Assembly: GCA_934045075.1 (NCBI GenBank)
Contig: OW203737.1
Span: 454,001-518,000 of the forward strand
Origin: Yponomeuta sedellus
Taxonomy: Eukaryota; Arthropoda; Insecta; Lepidoptera; Yponomeutidae
DNA: 64,000 bases
Direction of reading: 5' to 3'
Made by a program: the position numbers and the translations under genes. Below the pieces are notes generated by a model. That model made no database searches, was not told the DNA's origin, and saw nothing but the letters and a program-made list of their open reading frames with translations. Numbering within the stretch: position 1 is the stretch's first letter; every line of letters begins with the position of its first letter. Shown here piece after piece: positions 32,501 to 41,285 of the stretch.

Positions 32501-35199
32501 GGAAATCATCATAATCCACCTTTAATCCCAGGTGTCTCCCTGAATACCAGAATGATGAACATAAGTTAAACATTAATTTAATTCATTTCAAGAAACCGTT
32601 GACCTACTACGCATTGAAATAATCGGTTTGAAATCATTTCTAGATTATTGGTAAGAATAAATGAATAGTTGAACAAATTCCCAGTAGATTTCTATAACAT
32701 AACATTTACATACAGGCACATACATTGCTTCTGGCCCCACACTAGGATACCCTGTGTCGTGGGAACCAGAAACGACGACATCACAAACATGTAAACATCC
32801 AAGACCTGGGGTTTTTTTTCCAGCTGGGGATCGAACCCGGGATCTCTTGCATGGTAGGCAAATGCGCTACCGCTGCGCCACAGAGGCCGTCAATCAGTCC
32901 ACGACGTATTTACAGTCAGTCATAGACGCTCCGAAATTTGAAAGCAGACTAAAAAAATGTGAAATGGCGAAGCACCATTTTGCTCGCGGCTGCTTGGGTC
33001 CACATGCCATTAGTTTACATGTTATTATATTGCCTTTCCACCGTATCCGGCTAGACCAAGCGATAACTTACACCACCTAGATATACGCTTACCTAAGCAT
33101 TACGCACCTCAGTTACATACTCAGGTTCATTGCCATCTTTTAGCTAGCAACGAGGATGTAACTTTAGAGACTTCACTGGACCAAAGCAATCGTTGTACTC
33201 ACATTTTTAGACTAGCATTTCTATTCCTTTGAGTCTATTCGATGTCCTCGTTCTTTAATGTCCCCACTGCCGGGGCAGGGGTCTCTTCCCGCATCGCAGG
33301 AAGGTTAGGCCATACTCTACCACCGAGGTCAAGTCCGGGTTGTGTTGGTTAGCCAAACAAGCAGTATTCTTACACGTTTGCGTGTAAGGTGCGTTGTGCG
33401 TGTGACCATTGTTGCAAATAAATGTATTTATATTGTATTCTTATTATACCGCCATACTAACAGTACTCTCTTTCTGCTGGCGTGGCAGGCATGCACCGCA
33501 AGTCGATCGAGGCGGCGCAGCACCTAAAGGAGTCCGGCTCAGAGCGGGAGGGCTCGGAGGCGGAGGCGGAGGCGCCGGGCCGCGAGGGCGCGCGCTCGCT
33601 CTCCCCGCGCCACCAAGACCCGCATGACATGCAGGTACGTCTTAATCTGAGGGCTCCAGTCTACTAGCTTTTAGAATATACCTCGGACTCTAGAGTAGGC
33701 TTCGGTTTTCGCAGAAAGCACACGAGTGGAATACTACTTCCTGCTCTGTATAAAACTATTCTTAATGAGTTTATTTAACAAGTGTCATAGAGGTACCGAT
33801 ATTTCTATTACACGAACATCCGATTCTAACCGATAGTAGCCGAGGTCTTTTCTAAAAGCTAACAGACTGTAATCGACTTTGCAATGTAGGTACATTAAAT
33901 TATGTATATTTGCAATTATTTTGTATTTGTTGTTTTTCCAGTGTATAAGAAAGAATATTCTTATCTTATCTTATTCTCATGTAAAATCAAATTCAAATAC
34001 TATCTATCACAGCCATCAATTGTAGTTCTACCCTATTAAAACAGGTCACAATGCTCAGCCCATTTGCACTCTATCTTAATTAATCACATGCCAAGATATT
34101 GGCGCGTAACGCACACGATCGATGAATGACCGGATGACTCTTCTAAACTTCATCTTCTCAAAAACGGTTTTGTTTCGTCGCCACAAGCGAGAAGACTAAA
34201 TCGGAGTAAATCCATCGGGCCCTACCACATTAGGTACTAAATACTAGTACCTTGCCATCGTAAAACTAACGTAGACCTTACTCCACATTTCAGACGCAGA
34301 GCTCGCCAGCCAGCAGCGCGACCTCTTCGTCGAAGCAGCGCGGGGGCTCCCCCGAGCCTCGAGAGCCCGGGTTCGATGACCCTGAGGCCTTCCGCAACAA
34401 CTCCATCGCCTGTCTACGCGCCAAGGCGCAGGAGCACCAGGCGAGGCTGCTTAGCAACAATTTGCTACTACAGGTAATGTTGCTAAGATTGTTTGGTCAG
34501 GCGTTAGTTACAGGTGATATTTGGTGCTTTAGCATTCCTACACAATAACAACTATAATGGACGTGTTTATTAAATGAGACTGTAAAATGTGCATGCCTTA
34601 ATTTTAGACTTAGGGTCACGTTTCATTACTATTTTATGTTCCGGGGTACGGGAAATTTTGATTGACGTGCTATGGATTTTTTACATTGCTGGCTAAGCAT
34701 ACGATTCTTCTAAAATCTGTGTATGCAGACTGACATAAAACTAGGAGGATTTTCCTGTAGATTCAGCTGCACTGGTTCAGGTAGCCAAAAACATGAACTC
34801 CTTACCTCAAATCGTCATCACCTATACTGGGCCCCTGTCTCGATTTTTCCACACCTACCTGCCTACACCATGGTGAAAGCTGGCTCAAGTTGCCCCCCCC
34901 CCAGTTGTTTACTTGACGGTATTCCTCAAGATTGTACCCTACTTACCTACCTACCCCACACTTCTCGTCCCCTGGAACAAGAAACCGGGGGTTAGTAGGT
35001 TTGGCCTAACCAGAAATAAGGGATAACCCTAACCTTCACCACTGTCACGTTTCAGGTGCGAGGTCTGTCCCGGGCGCACAACGCGAGCCAGGCGGGCGCG
35101 GGTGCGGGCGCGGGCGCGGGGGCGGAGGACGAAGGTCCCCTGGACATAGACGTGGGCACCGAGGCGCCCCCCCTGCCCCCCGCGCCGCACCTCTACTGA
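23415..35199 (+). CDS. Vsx: Vsx/Chx10-type paired-like homeobox gene, C-terminal exons
   Basis: Nuclear transcription factor of the visual system homeobox family, which in animals specifies retinal bipolar cells, optic-lobe neurons and interneurons. Four exons are visible: 23415-23589, 33489-33634, 34294-34473 and 35056-35199, giving 214 residues and a stop. They encode in order the end of homeodomain helix 3 ([12 protein letters not shown]), the family-specific CVC domain ([20 protein letters not shown], then PWLLG, then MHRKS), an acidic and Ser-rich linker, an OAR motif ([12 protein letters not shown]), and a Gly/Ala-rich acidic tail ending PHLY. All introns have GT-AG ends and the frames join exactly. 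The first exon begins between homeodomain residues 46 and 47, a common intron site in paired-like genes. The N-terminus and most of the homeodomain are not in the window. Whether it is the Vsx1 or Vsx2 orthologue of flies cannot be decided here. Confidence 0.93.
23590..24440. other. Start of the 9.9-kb Vsx intron
   Basis: Mostly AT-rich. 24105-24150 is a 5S-SINE 3' end (TATCAACCCTTGTATGTCCC, minus sense). 24230-24310 carries the SINE C tail motif CATCTAGTGTGAGTGAAAG. The rest is unassigned. Confidence 0.45.
24440..24580 (+). mobile_element. LINE C-terminal tail fragment
   Basis: GGGGAAAAGGCCTATACCCA followed by GCAGTGGGCAGCGGTGGG and CTGATAATGGCGATTATAGG has the 3' end shape of a LINE ORF ([16 protein letters not shown] ending) with a short tail. 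A similar end occurs near 63550-63590. Confidence 0.5.
24650..24740 (+). other. Very GC-rich patch inside Vsx intron
   Basis: GAGCCGGGCCGCCGGCGGGC followed by C-rich sequence and CACCCCG|GTGAGT, which looks like a 5' splice donor. It could be an alternative or first exon of an intron-internal transcript, or simply GC-rich non-coding DNA. No acceptor or coding signature supports an exon strongly. Confidence 0.25.
24905..25242 (-). mobile_element. tRNA-derived SINE C, near full length
   Basis: Minus strand starts AAGCGGTGGTAGCTCAGTGG (A box), has the B box GGTTCGATCCCGAG, then AACTGTGAAGGAAAACATCG and the tail with CTAGTGTGAGTG near 24915. It is the reverse-orientation counterpart of 53836-54235. 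Confidence 0.8.
25250..26869. other. Vsx intron, unassigned
   Basis: No gene or clear repeat family. A short CA microsatellite is at 25797-25812. The open frame at 25655-25993 shows no recognised domain. The GTAGCACGGAGCCGTAGCAC region (26355-26400) is locally repetitive. Confidence 0.4.
26870..27090. promoter_or_regulatory. GC-rich patch with AACATGGCGGC start-like motif
   Basis: G-rich sequence (GGGGTGGGGCGGGGCCGCGG) precedes CCAACATGGCGGCTGC and a 44-codon open frame ending at 27087, then homeodomain-like TTTAATTATGTATTTAG. CpG-rich DNA with an optimal start context can mark a promoter or first exon; it may equally be an intronic enhancer. Nothing else in the window matches it. Confidence 0.3.
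27091..28468. other. Vsx intron, with a non-repeat patch at 27750-28010
   Basis: 27750-28010 is less AT-rich than its surroundings and unrepeated (CACCTCAAGTCGTCCGATTA, GAGACGGCCGCTTTGC), so it is a possible enhancer. The remainder is AT-rich with nothing recognised. Confidence 0.35.
28469..28650 (+). mobile_element. Dispersed repeat F, second copy
   Basis: Same start (CTAGCTGACCCAGCGAACTT) and end (TTTTTATATTACAGAAGATA) as 23138-23318. It is followed at 28655-28740 by CCCGTGTCACAATGTAACAA, a segment often adjacent to such repeats. Confidence 0.7.
29130..29800. promoter_or_regulatory. Candidate regulatory DNA in Vsx intron
   Basis: Two unrepeated patches (29130-29330 with CTGACCGTCCATCAGCGTGG and CTGGTCATTAACTGACCGC; 29560-29790 with GATTGGCAATGACACGG and TCGGGCGACGAATTGG). 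No coding signature. The assignment rests on composition and uniqueness only. Confidence 0.2.
29964..30022. repeat. Perfect 27-bp-arm palindrome
   Basis: 29964-29990 and 29996-30022 are exact reverse complements around the 5-nt loop TGTCT. The right arm is bracketed by a 12-bp direct repeat TTTTGTCTAAAG (29988-29999, 30021-30032), which points to a template-switch replication event. The transcript of Vsx would form a 59-nt hairpin here. Confidence 0.92.
30030..30659. other. Vsx intron, AT-rich, nothing found
   Basis: No recognisable gene or repeat. The open frame 30281-30496 has no known domain. Confidence 0.4.
30660..30840. promoter_or_regulatory. Candidate regulatory patch with K50-type site
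   Basis: Unrepeated sequence CGTACATAATTATGTATTTA next to GC-rich GCACTCCGCGGGCGCTGCG and ATGTCTAATCCTGGCG. TAATCC is the core preferred by Otx/bicoid-type homeodomains, and ATAATTAT resembles paired-like sites. Enhancer function is inferred. Confidence 0.25.
30870..31090 (+). mobile_element. SINE C, diverged copy
   Basis: The B-box-like GTCTATTCGAATCCCAGC is followed by ATGTACCAATGTC and CTCGCTAACGGTGAAGGAAA, the body of family C. The tRNA-like head is poorly preserved. Confidence 0.6.
31091..31354. other. Vsx intron, nothing found
   Basis: AT-rich. A second, shorter SINE C-like segment (CTCGCTAAAGGTGAAACC) ends at about 31090. Confidence 0.35.
31355..31480 (+). mobile_element. LINE C-terminal end with GAA tail
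   Basis: Encodes [20 protein letters not shown] through [12 protein letters not shown] and a stop, then GAAGAAGAAG. It is a severely 5'-truncated sister of 21351-21621, inserted in AT-rich DNA. Confidence 0.75.
31481..32037. other. Vsx intron, AT-rich
   Basis: A repeat shared with 10345-10400 lies at 31862-31935 (GGCATGCATTTATATAGG), followed by a LINE-tail-like stretch at 31968-32010 (TGTCTGGAAGAGATTAC). Confidence 0.4.
32038..32228 (+). mobile_element. Dispersed repeat F, third copy
   Basis: Same boundaries as the other F copies: begins ACTAGCTGACCCAGCGAACT, ends TTTTTATATTATAGAATAG. All three full copies lie in the same orientation within 9.1 kb. Confidence 0.7.
32229..32699. other. Vsx intron, unassigned
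   Basis: 32255-32460 is less AT-rich with overlapping open frames that show no known domain. The rest is AT-rich. Confidence 0.35.
32700..32895 (-). mobile_element. tRNA-derived SINE D
   Basis: Minus strand: GACGGCCTCTGTGGCGCAGC (A-box region), anticodon-like loop CTACCAT, B box GGGTTCGATCCCCAG, then AACATGTTTGTGATGTCGTC-type body and a TGTAAATG end. Copies at 37725-37890 and 63160-63365 share the body (ACACTAGGATACCCTGTGTC in plus). Confidence 0.8.
33255..33345 (-). mobile_element. 5S-derived SINE 3' fragment
   Basis: ATGTCCCCACTGCCGGGGCA, TCTTCCCGCATCGCAGGAAG and CCAAGTCCGGGTTG-like sequence match the 3' body of family A. It lies about 140 bp upstream of a Vsx exon without disturbing the acceptor. 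Confidence 0.75.
33489..33634 (+). CDS. Vsx: Vsx exon: end of CVC domain and linker
   Basis: Acceptor GGCGTGGCAG precedes GC ATG CAC. The two leading bases complete the split glycine, giving the family motif [16 protein letters not shown]. The rest is a Glu/Ser-rich linker. It ends CACATGCAG-like at GCAG|GTACGT in phase 0. Confidence 0.93.
33654..33880. mobile_element. MITE family H in a Vsx intron
   Basis: CAGTCTACTAGCTTTTAGAA ... CCTCGGACTC near 33657-33695 pairs with CCGAGGTCTTTTCTAAAAGC ... AACAGACTG near 33838-33870. It lies just downstream of a 5' splice site. A single arm of the family occurs at 1325-1400. Confidence 0.6.
34294..34473 (+). CDS. Vsx: Vsx exon: OAR motif
   Basis: 180 nt, 60 codons, phase 0 at both ends (acceptor CACATTTCAG, donor CTACAG|GTAATG). 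It contains a Ser-rich stretch, then PGFDDPEAF and the OAR motif [20 protein letters not shown] motifs are found near the C-terminus of many paired-like homeodomain proteins and limit their activation activity. Confidence 0.93.
35056..35199 (+). CDS. Vsx: Vsx last coding exon
   Basis: Acceptor GTCACGTTTCAG, then [12 protein letters not shown], a Gly-Ala alternating run, an acidic segment ([13 protein letters not shown]) and a Pro-rich end PAPHLY followed by TGA at 35197-35199. The Gly-Ala run is encoded by GC-only codons and is likely to vary in length. Confidence 0.9.
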   Translation: MRGLSRAHNASQAGAGAGAGAGAEDEGPLDIDVGTEAPPLPPAPHLY

Positions 35200-35480
35200 C
35201 GCGCCCCCCCGCAACACTCCACTGAACGGCAGACGCTGCCACACCAAAGTGCGGGGTTCGCGGGACACAAGACCACGAGTGCTGAACGCGAGCACTGTGA
35301 GGGTAATATGAGCGCTACTTGCGACCAAAGTGCTGGACAGGTAGACCCTGTGACGTCATCGGAACAGAGCGCATACGCGCAGTGGTAACCGCAGCTGTCA
35401 ATGGCAGGATCGAAAGATCAGTGCGTAAACTCTCTTCGGACTGGTTTAAATAAAGTTTTATAGCGGAATAAGGTTCCACG
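35200..35480 (+). other. Vsx: Vsx 3' untranslated region
   Basis: Sequence after the stop codon up to the first poly(A) signal. No further coding signature. The UTR may extend further if a later signal is used (another AATAAA occurs near 35988). Confidence 0.6.
35449..35454 (+). terminator. Vsx: Poly(A) signal AATAAA for Vsx
   Basis: First AATAAA after the stop, 250 nt downstream, followed by a T-rich stretch (GTTTTATAG). Confidence 0.55.
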
Positions 35481-35835
35481 CTCGCTGAGCGCGGCCCAGA
35501 GTACTTACTTACCGTGTAATTATGTAAATTGTAGCACTTAGACCCTTTTGTTCGTGCAATACCTTTAGTTGTTTAAGTATTTATATCCTTAGCCTTGTGT
35601 TAGAGTTTACAGTGTTTTGTATAAAGTTTCTGGCGCCTATTGTTTGTGAAACGATATTTAAATACTTAAGTAGCGCTATTCTCGGCTCTTAATTCTTGAA
35701 GGCTGATTAACGCTTTAACTTCGCTTGATCATCGTTTGCTCCAGCAAATTGAGACAAGAACGTCAAAGAGTTTGCAACTGGACTTGTAAGTCTGTTTTAT
35801 GGAGTGGCGTGTAAGTCCTAAGAGGAAGCCTTGAC

Positions 35836-35913
35836 AAGAGTCTAACTTAAAAAAAAAAAACCTATTTAGAGGCTAAAAATTTCACCCATGCCGGGATTCG
35901 AAGAGTCTAACTT
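35836..35913 (-). mobile_element. Truncated SINE B with 13-bp target duplication
   Basis: AAGAGTCTAACTT occurs at 35836-35848 and 35901-35913 around a 52-bp insert that is only the B box and tail of family B on the minus strand, with a T-run at its 3' end. The tRNA A-box half is missing, so it was truncated during integration. Confidence 0.85.
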
Positions 35914-36579
35914 TTATAATAATTATGATGATTGTGTTACCATTGAAATATTATTTATTATTTACTAACACAGATTTATTAAACATAATAAAACACACTT
36001 GATGTATGAAAAACGTTGACAAGCCTTCAAGAAACTTGCGCTAAGTACCTATTCTGACGGTCTAATATTGATTAGTGAAAATAAGCTCGTTTAAGAAACC
36101 ACTGTACATAGAATACCTACATTACTTTAGGTCGTAAAGATTAGTACCTATTCAGTTCGTCCTTTGTAACTCTTCAATATTTTTGTTGATGTCTAGTAAA
36201 CTTCTCAAGCTCAACATATTAATTATACGGATTTATCACTAGGTATACAAAAATAAATGGCGAAAATAAGACCGAAATAAATGGCGTGCATTAGAAGAGA
36301 CCTACACTCAGCATTGGGTGGCTATGGGTTGAAGAAGAAGAAGAGAAGAAGATACAAAAATACAAAATATGTACCTAATTATTATAAACATGTAAGTTAT
36401 TCTTACGTGACCCAAACGTCGGTTTAAAAGTGTTAAATCCGTATAAAAAGTTTGAGTTCATTTGTTATTTGGAGTAAGAGTCAGATCAAGTGATTTGTAT
36501 AGTTAGCCTTCAGTGGGAATCAAACTCACGACCGTTAACACCCTACCATTTGGCTTAAGCCTCAGGAAATACAATGTCA
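35914..36579. other. Intergenic, AT-rich
   Basis: A LINE tail remnant lies at 36270-36350 (AATGGCGTGCATTAGAAGAG ... GAAGAAGAAGAAG). No genes. Confidence 0.4.
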
Positions 36580-36910
36580 TTGTCTATGTCACAGTCAAAA
36601 CTCTTAAACGGTCAAAACTAGTTTTGACTGCTAAAATCAGTCAAAAGTCCAAAGTTGTCCAAAGCTTACATTTGAAATACCAAATGGCAAAACCACCTAA
36701 AATGTAGCATCACTCAATCTGCGACAACAAAAAAATATAGGTGCGACGAAACGCGTAGCGTAGCGGAGCGCGAAGGAGCGTGTTAGGTTGAACATGGAAG
36801 ACCGAAAACCAACTCGACATTGTTGGATACATATTAGAATTTTACTTAATTTTTCTGCAATCAAAACTAGTTTTGACAGTTTAAGATTTTTAACTGTAAC
36901 ATCTATAAGC
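36580..36910. mobile_element. MITE-like element with AAAACTAGTTTT arms
   Basis: Arms at 36580-36632 and 36858-36909 are imperfect inverted repeats (CTTAAACGGTCAAAACTAG / CTAGTTTTGACAGTTTAAG). Each arm itself contains the palindrome TCAAAACTAGTTTTGA. Internal DNA (36633-36857) has no coding capacity. Confidence 0.6.
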
Positions 36911-37724
36911 CTTAAATGAGTTTTCACAATCTTGGTGCACTGGAAAGAGTGAGCTAAAATGGGTAGGAGCTTCTCCTATCATATTTTTGGTCAGAGTGCC
37001 TATCAAGAATTTTAATAGGCACACTGATCAAAACAGCCAATTTAGGTACTCAGGTGTACCTAAATGATACAAGTAGCTGCCAAATAGTACTTAGGTCACT
37101 CTATCTGAGCTTACTGTGATCGAGAAAACAAGGCATAAGCGGTAAAGTTTTCCAGCTATGATACCCTCACTCAAATAAACGATATTTCCCTTGTACTGTC
37201 TACCACTGTAATTTTACCTACTTTGTGCGTATATAACTGTCTTCTTAAGCTGCTGTGAGAAATTATTAGTTACAACGAACGAATATTTGATAAATCTTTA
37301 ACAAAATTGTGTTCCTCTATCGAATTTATAAACATCGAAACATTCCTTTCGCCTCGAAATTTACAAAAACTATGACTCGCTCCTAGAATTTGAAACACCA
37401 ATTAAATAAAATCACATGTAAAATGGGAACATCTCAAGACCTTAAGGTTGTCGGAGTTTCACACTCTAGGACCAAGTCTCTCGTTCTATTGGCGGTACCT
37501 AGGTACTTACCCTTGGTACCTAAAAGTTGTAAACTAGTACTTAGCTACGACATAAGAGTTCTTGTAATATATTTGCTATAGATAAAGTTAACTGGAGTAC
37601 CTAAAGTAACGGACGCCTCGGGGCGGCTCATCGCAATATCTATTACTATTCCGATGAATAAACGAATTGTGTAAATCTACAGAGTTGTTTCATTCACACG
37701 TTGCTAAATACTACGGTCATAACA
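36911..37724. other. Intergenic, nothing found
   Basis: AT-rich, no recognisable feature. Confidence 0.4.
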
Positions 37725-37890
37725 TTTACATACAGGCACATTCTGGCCCCACACTAGGGGACCCTGTGTCGTGGGAAACAGAAACAACGACATCACAAAC
37801 ATGTAAACATCCAAATTTTTGTTCCTCAGCCGGGGTTCGAACCTGGGACCTCTTGCATGGTAGACAGATACGGTACCGCTGCGCTCCTAC
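37725..37890 (-). mobile_element. tRNA-derived SINE D copy
   Basis: Plus strand shows CACACTAGGGGACCCTGTGT, CATCACAAACATGTAAACAT and the reversed B box GGGGTTCGAACCTGGGACC. The head is truncated near GGTACCGCTGCGC. Confidence 0.75.
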
Positions 37891-38190
37891 GTTTGAAGGT
37901 GCACGCACTGGCCAAAACTCAATCGCGCGAATATAGTTTCCAGAACCAACATAATTTATCATCAGTCATCCGAAATCCATCAGAAAAAACTCGTGGCGCT
38001 TTTATTGAAGATTTCACAGAACTACAAACACGGTTTACGCTGACAAAGTCGATTTTCTCACTAGGTACCTACTTAATTTGTAGGGCAACTTGGCTACGCA
38101 TTGTGCATCTAATCATCGTTATAAACTACCACTGTAGTTTTATGGAACGCCGCTCTGACAGATCAAGAGAAAATGAGACCGAATGGGTCG
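37891..38190. other. Intergenic, unassigned
   Basis: No recognisable gene. An open frame runs from 37857 into the inverted duplication but joins unrelated pieces. Confidence 0.35.
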
Positions 38191-39370
38191 ACGAGAAATG
38201 GTTATATGAAATAAACTCGTTACTAGCACAATTATATGATCATGGGAAAACACCGAAAGTAACTTCTGTGAAAAATGGACTTTCGATGTCAAATTGAAGT
38301 TATTTTGCAGGGGATCCATCTTACAATAGAATACTCTCTGCACCGACATAAAAAATATATAAGTACATACATAAGCTCATGCCTGTATCCCAAAGGAGTA
38401 GACAGAGACCAGGGACTGCCACTTGCCACGATCCTGACAGATCACCTTCGCCTCATCAACGTTCATATGTCGTTGCATGCACGCACGCCGGTTCCGGGTA
38501 CTTTTATCTTCCCCTTTGGTAATACATCGCCTATTTGGTGGATGTAAGTCCGCCTACGACGTCCCTTACCAGCCCTTCCACTCACATTCACAATATATAG
38601 TTGTTTCATCAATCTTTCTTCCTTCATGCTCTCCACATGTGCAAACCAACGCAACATTCCTTTCTCAATTCTAGTCACTAAATTCTCTTTCAGTCCTCAA
38701 CGTTCTCTAATCAGACTATTGCGTATCCTGTCATTCAAAGTCACACTACACACACTTCTCAATGACCTCATTTCTACTATAAATGTAAGGAATTCCGTGG
38801 AAATCTGTAATTGGTCACATTATTTATTGATCATAGTTAAGATAAAATAAATCTTCTTCTTCTGGTGCCTCTCCACCAAAGGAGATTGGCCGTATGATCC
38901 GCACATTCTCCTCTGTTTCTTGCCAAGCGAAACAGACCTTCGACTCTGGCTACATCCGTCCATTCCCTGGTGTTTCTGGGCCACGACTACATTCCTCTCC
39001 CAACACATCTCCTTCTTTCAATCTTGCCCATCAATTTAACTTAGAGGTCAAAATAAAAAGTACCCGGAACCGGCGTGCGTGCATGCAACGACTTATGAAC
39101 GTTGATGAGGCGAAGGTGATCTGTCAGGATCGTGGCAAGTGGCAGTCCCTGGTCTCTGCCTACCCCTTTGGGATACAGGCGTGAGGTTATGTATGTACTT
39201 ATATATTATTTATGTTGGTGCAGAGAGTATTCTATTGTAAGATGGATCCCCTGCAAAATAACTTCAATTTGACATCGGAAGTCCATTTTTCACAGAAGTT
39301 ACTTTCGGTTTTTTCCCATGATCATATTATTGTGCTGGTAACGAGTTTATTTCATATAACCATTTCTCGT
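38191..39370. repeat. Inverted duplication of a mariner/LINE junction
   Basis: 38191-38505 and 39056-39370 are reverse complements (~315 bp arms) around a 550-bp spacer. Each arm contains the same junction between the mariner 3' region (GAAATGGTTATATGAAATAA) and the RTE-like LINE 3' end (CCTGTATCCCAAAGG). The right arm is continuous with the mariner at 39371-41285. Confidence 0.85.
38370..38830 (-). mobile_element. RTE-like LINE C-terminal fragment
   Basis: The minus frame encodes TRIEKGMLRWFAHVESMKEE and RRTYIHQIGDVLPKGKIK, nearly the same as the longer copy at 52996-53540, then the 3' end CCTGTATCCCAAAGGAGTAG in plus. 38840-39010 adds a different LINE-tail fragment (GGTGCCTCTCCACCAAAGG). 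Confidence 0.75.
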
Positions 39371-41285
39371 TTGAACGCATCTACGGCATCTTCACGGGTC
39401 GAAAATCGTTGACCACATAATTTATTCTTTACATTTGGGAATAAATAGAAATCATTGGGGGCCAAATCAGGGCTGAACGGTGGATGACCCATCCAATTCT
39501 ATTTTTTGACCATCCAAAAATTTAGTTGTTTCCTGAGATGTATGACAGCTGGCATTGTCATGGTCGCTGGTTGTTTTGGCGCATTTCTTCAAATACTTCC
39601 GGCAAACAAATGGTCGTGTACCACTCCGAATTAACCGTTCTGCGATTCTCCAGTGGTATTGTAGCCACATGGCCATTAATACCAAAAACGCAGGCCACCA
39701 TTTGCTTTACAGTGCTTTTTGCACGAGCCACTTTCGTAGGGTTCGGCTCATTTTGAAACACCCAAACTGTTGATTGTTGTTTAGTTTCGGGATTGTACGC
39801 GTAGATCCAGGATTCGTCACCTGTGTAGATATTATAAACAGATTTTGAGTCGCCTCCGTTGATTTTTTTTAAGGTTTTCTTGCACCATTCGACGCGAGCG
39901 TCTTTTTGATCATGAGTTAAGTTGTGCGGGATCCAACGCGAACAAATTTTTTTTACAGACAAATGTTCATGTAATATCCTATGAATGCTCGTCATACATA
40001 TGCCCAGAATAGCCTTTATCTCGCGATACGTAACATGGCGGTCTTGCATTATTAGTTTTCGCACAGCTTCAATATTTTGTGGCACAACCACCGATTTCGG
40101 GCGACCTTTAACTTCGTCCGTGAGCTTACTGAGCCCGCGATTAAACTCACTAAACCAGTGCTGCCCCCGATAGTTGAAAGGGCGCATATAACATTTTTTC
40201 CGAAATTGAGTTATATACATTGTTGGAATCAGCAAAAAAAGGCGCATCGGCCAGTATTTTTTATTTTTCGCTATCTCGCTTTATAGCGTTTTTCTGTAGT
40301 AGAAATGGCATATGCATCCAATTTTTTGACTAAATGGAAGATGAAAAGCCGAAATTAATATAAACTTTGTAGAATAGCCGCATTTGCACATATACGCCTT
40401 CGAGCTTCATAGTGATATTTCATGATCGGAATTTTAATAGGTGCTTATTCGATATCGTTTTTAATGCTTAATAGATAGGTCGCAAGTGACCATTTGCGCC
40501 TTAGACGCTAGTTGGAACGTATTATACCCACTAAGTAAAAAAGAGAACATCTGCCACATGCGCCCTTACTACTTTGTATTTTATATTTTCTTCGGTGCAC
40601 ATCTGCCAGATACGTCGTATGTTTTTTAAAATAAATAAAAGGCTGAAATTTTTTTACTCACAAGTCAAGATGAAACCTACAATAGACGATCATAGGTACT
40701 TTTCAACTTAGCCAAGGGCTATTAGATTGATAATGGATATTTGTGCCTAAAGTGCCTACTTAAATGCGCCTTTTCTTTCTAGGAAAATATTTAAAATTAT
40801 ACACTTGGTACTAGGGTTAAAAGTAGGTAATAAAAAGCGCATACGAAATTGATAGGGCGCATGTAGCGATATACGCCTATTCAATTAATTATGTCTCATT
40901 TCTTCATATTTTTTAAACTAAAATGAAAAGGATTTTTTGAGATTTTGCATATAATATATTTAAAATATACCTACCTATCGTACTATAGCAATTGAAAGAT
41001 AATCATGTTAACTATTGTTCAACATCTTCAAAAATATATTTCTTCGTTTAACTAACAGACAGCAAACAATTTAAGTTTTTATTCATTAAACATTTTTTTT
41101 CTTAGTTTTAGATTCTTGTTATATGCGCCTTTTCAACTATCGGGGGCAGAGTGATACACAGTCGTTTTTGATGGAGCTTCACTACCAAAAGTCGTAGTTA
41201 ATTGATCTACGCACTGTTGTTGCGTTAAACCACGTCGAAAATCGTAATAAATCATAGCACGAATACTTTCACGAGTGAGTTCCAT
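39212..41285 (-). pseudogene. Mariner transposase, broken and split
   Basis: DD34D-type mariner transposase, which cuts and pastes at TA sites. The minus-strand start (ATG 41285-41283, MELTRESIRAMIYYDFRRGL) begins the N-terminal DNA-binding part, which stops at 41154 where a 989-bp element is inserted. The frame resumes at 40160 (WFSEFNRG, GRPKSVVVPQNIEAV, TYREIKAILG, TGDESWIYAYNPE with the first catalytic Asp, STVKQMVACVFGINGHVATI). A deletion lies before HDNASCHTS (second Asp region), and a frameshift before GHPPFSPDLAPNDF, which holds the third catalytic Asp. The end (FSTREDAVDAFKRE) is followed by an early stop. It is similar in wording to mellifera/cecropia-type mariners, from memory. 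It cannot encode active enzyme. Confidence 0.9.
40161..41149. mobile_element. 989-bp DNA element inside the mariner
   Basis: Terminal inverted repeats of about 33 bp with one mismatch (CTGCCCCCGATAGTTGAAA ... GGCGCATATAAC) are flanked by a 4-bp target duplication AGTG (40157-40160, 41150-41153). Removing the insert restores the mariner frame at CAC-TGG. Subterminal motifs ATGCGCC/GGCGCAT recur several times, as transposase-binding sites often do. No transposase is encoded and the superfamily is not recognised. Confidence 0.88.

Noticed and set aside
38894..39184. 96-codon open frame
   Set aside because: Runs through the spacer and one arm of an inverted duplication made of LINE fragments.
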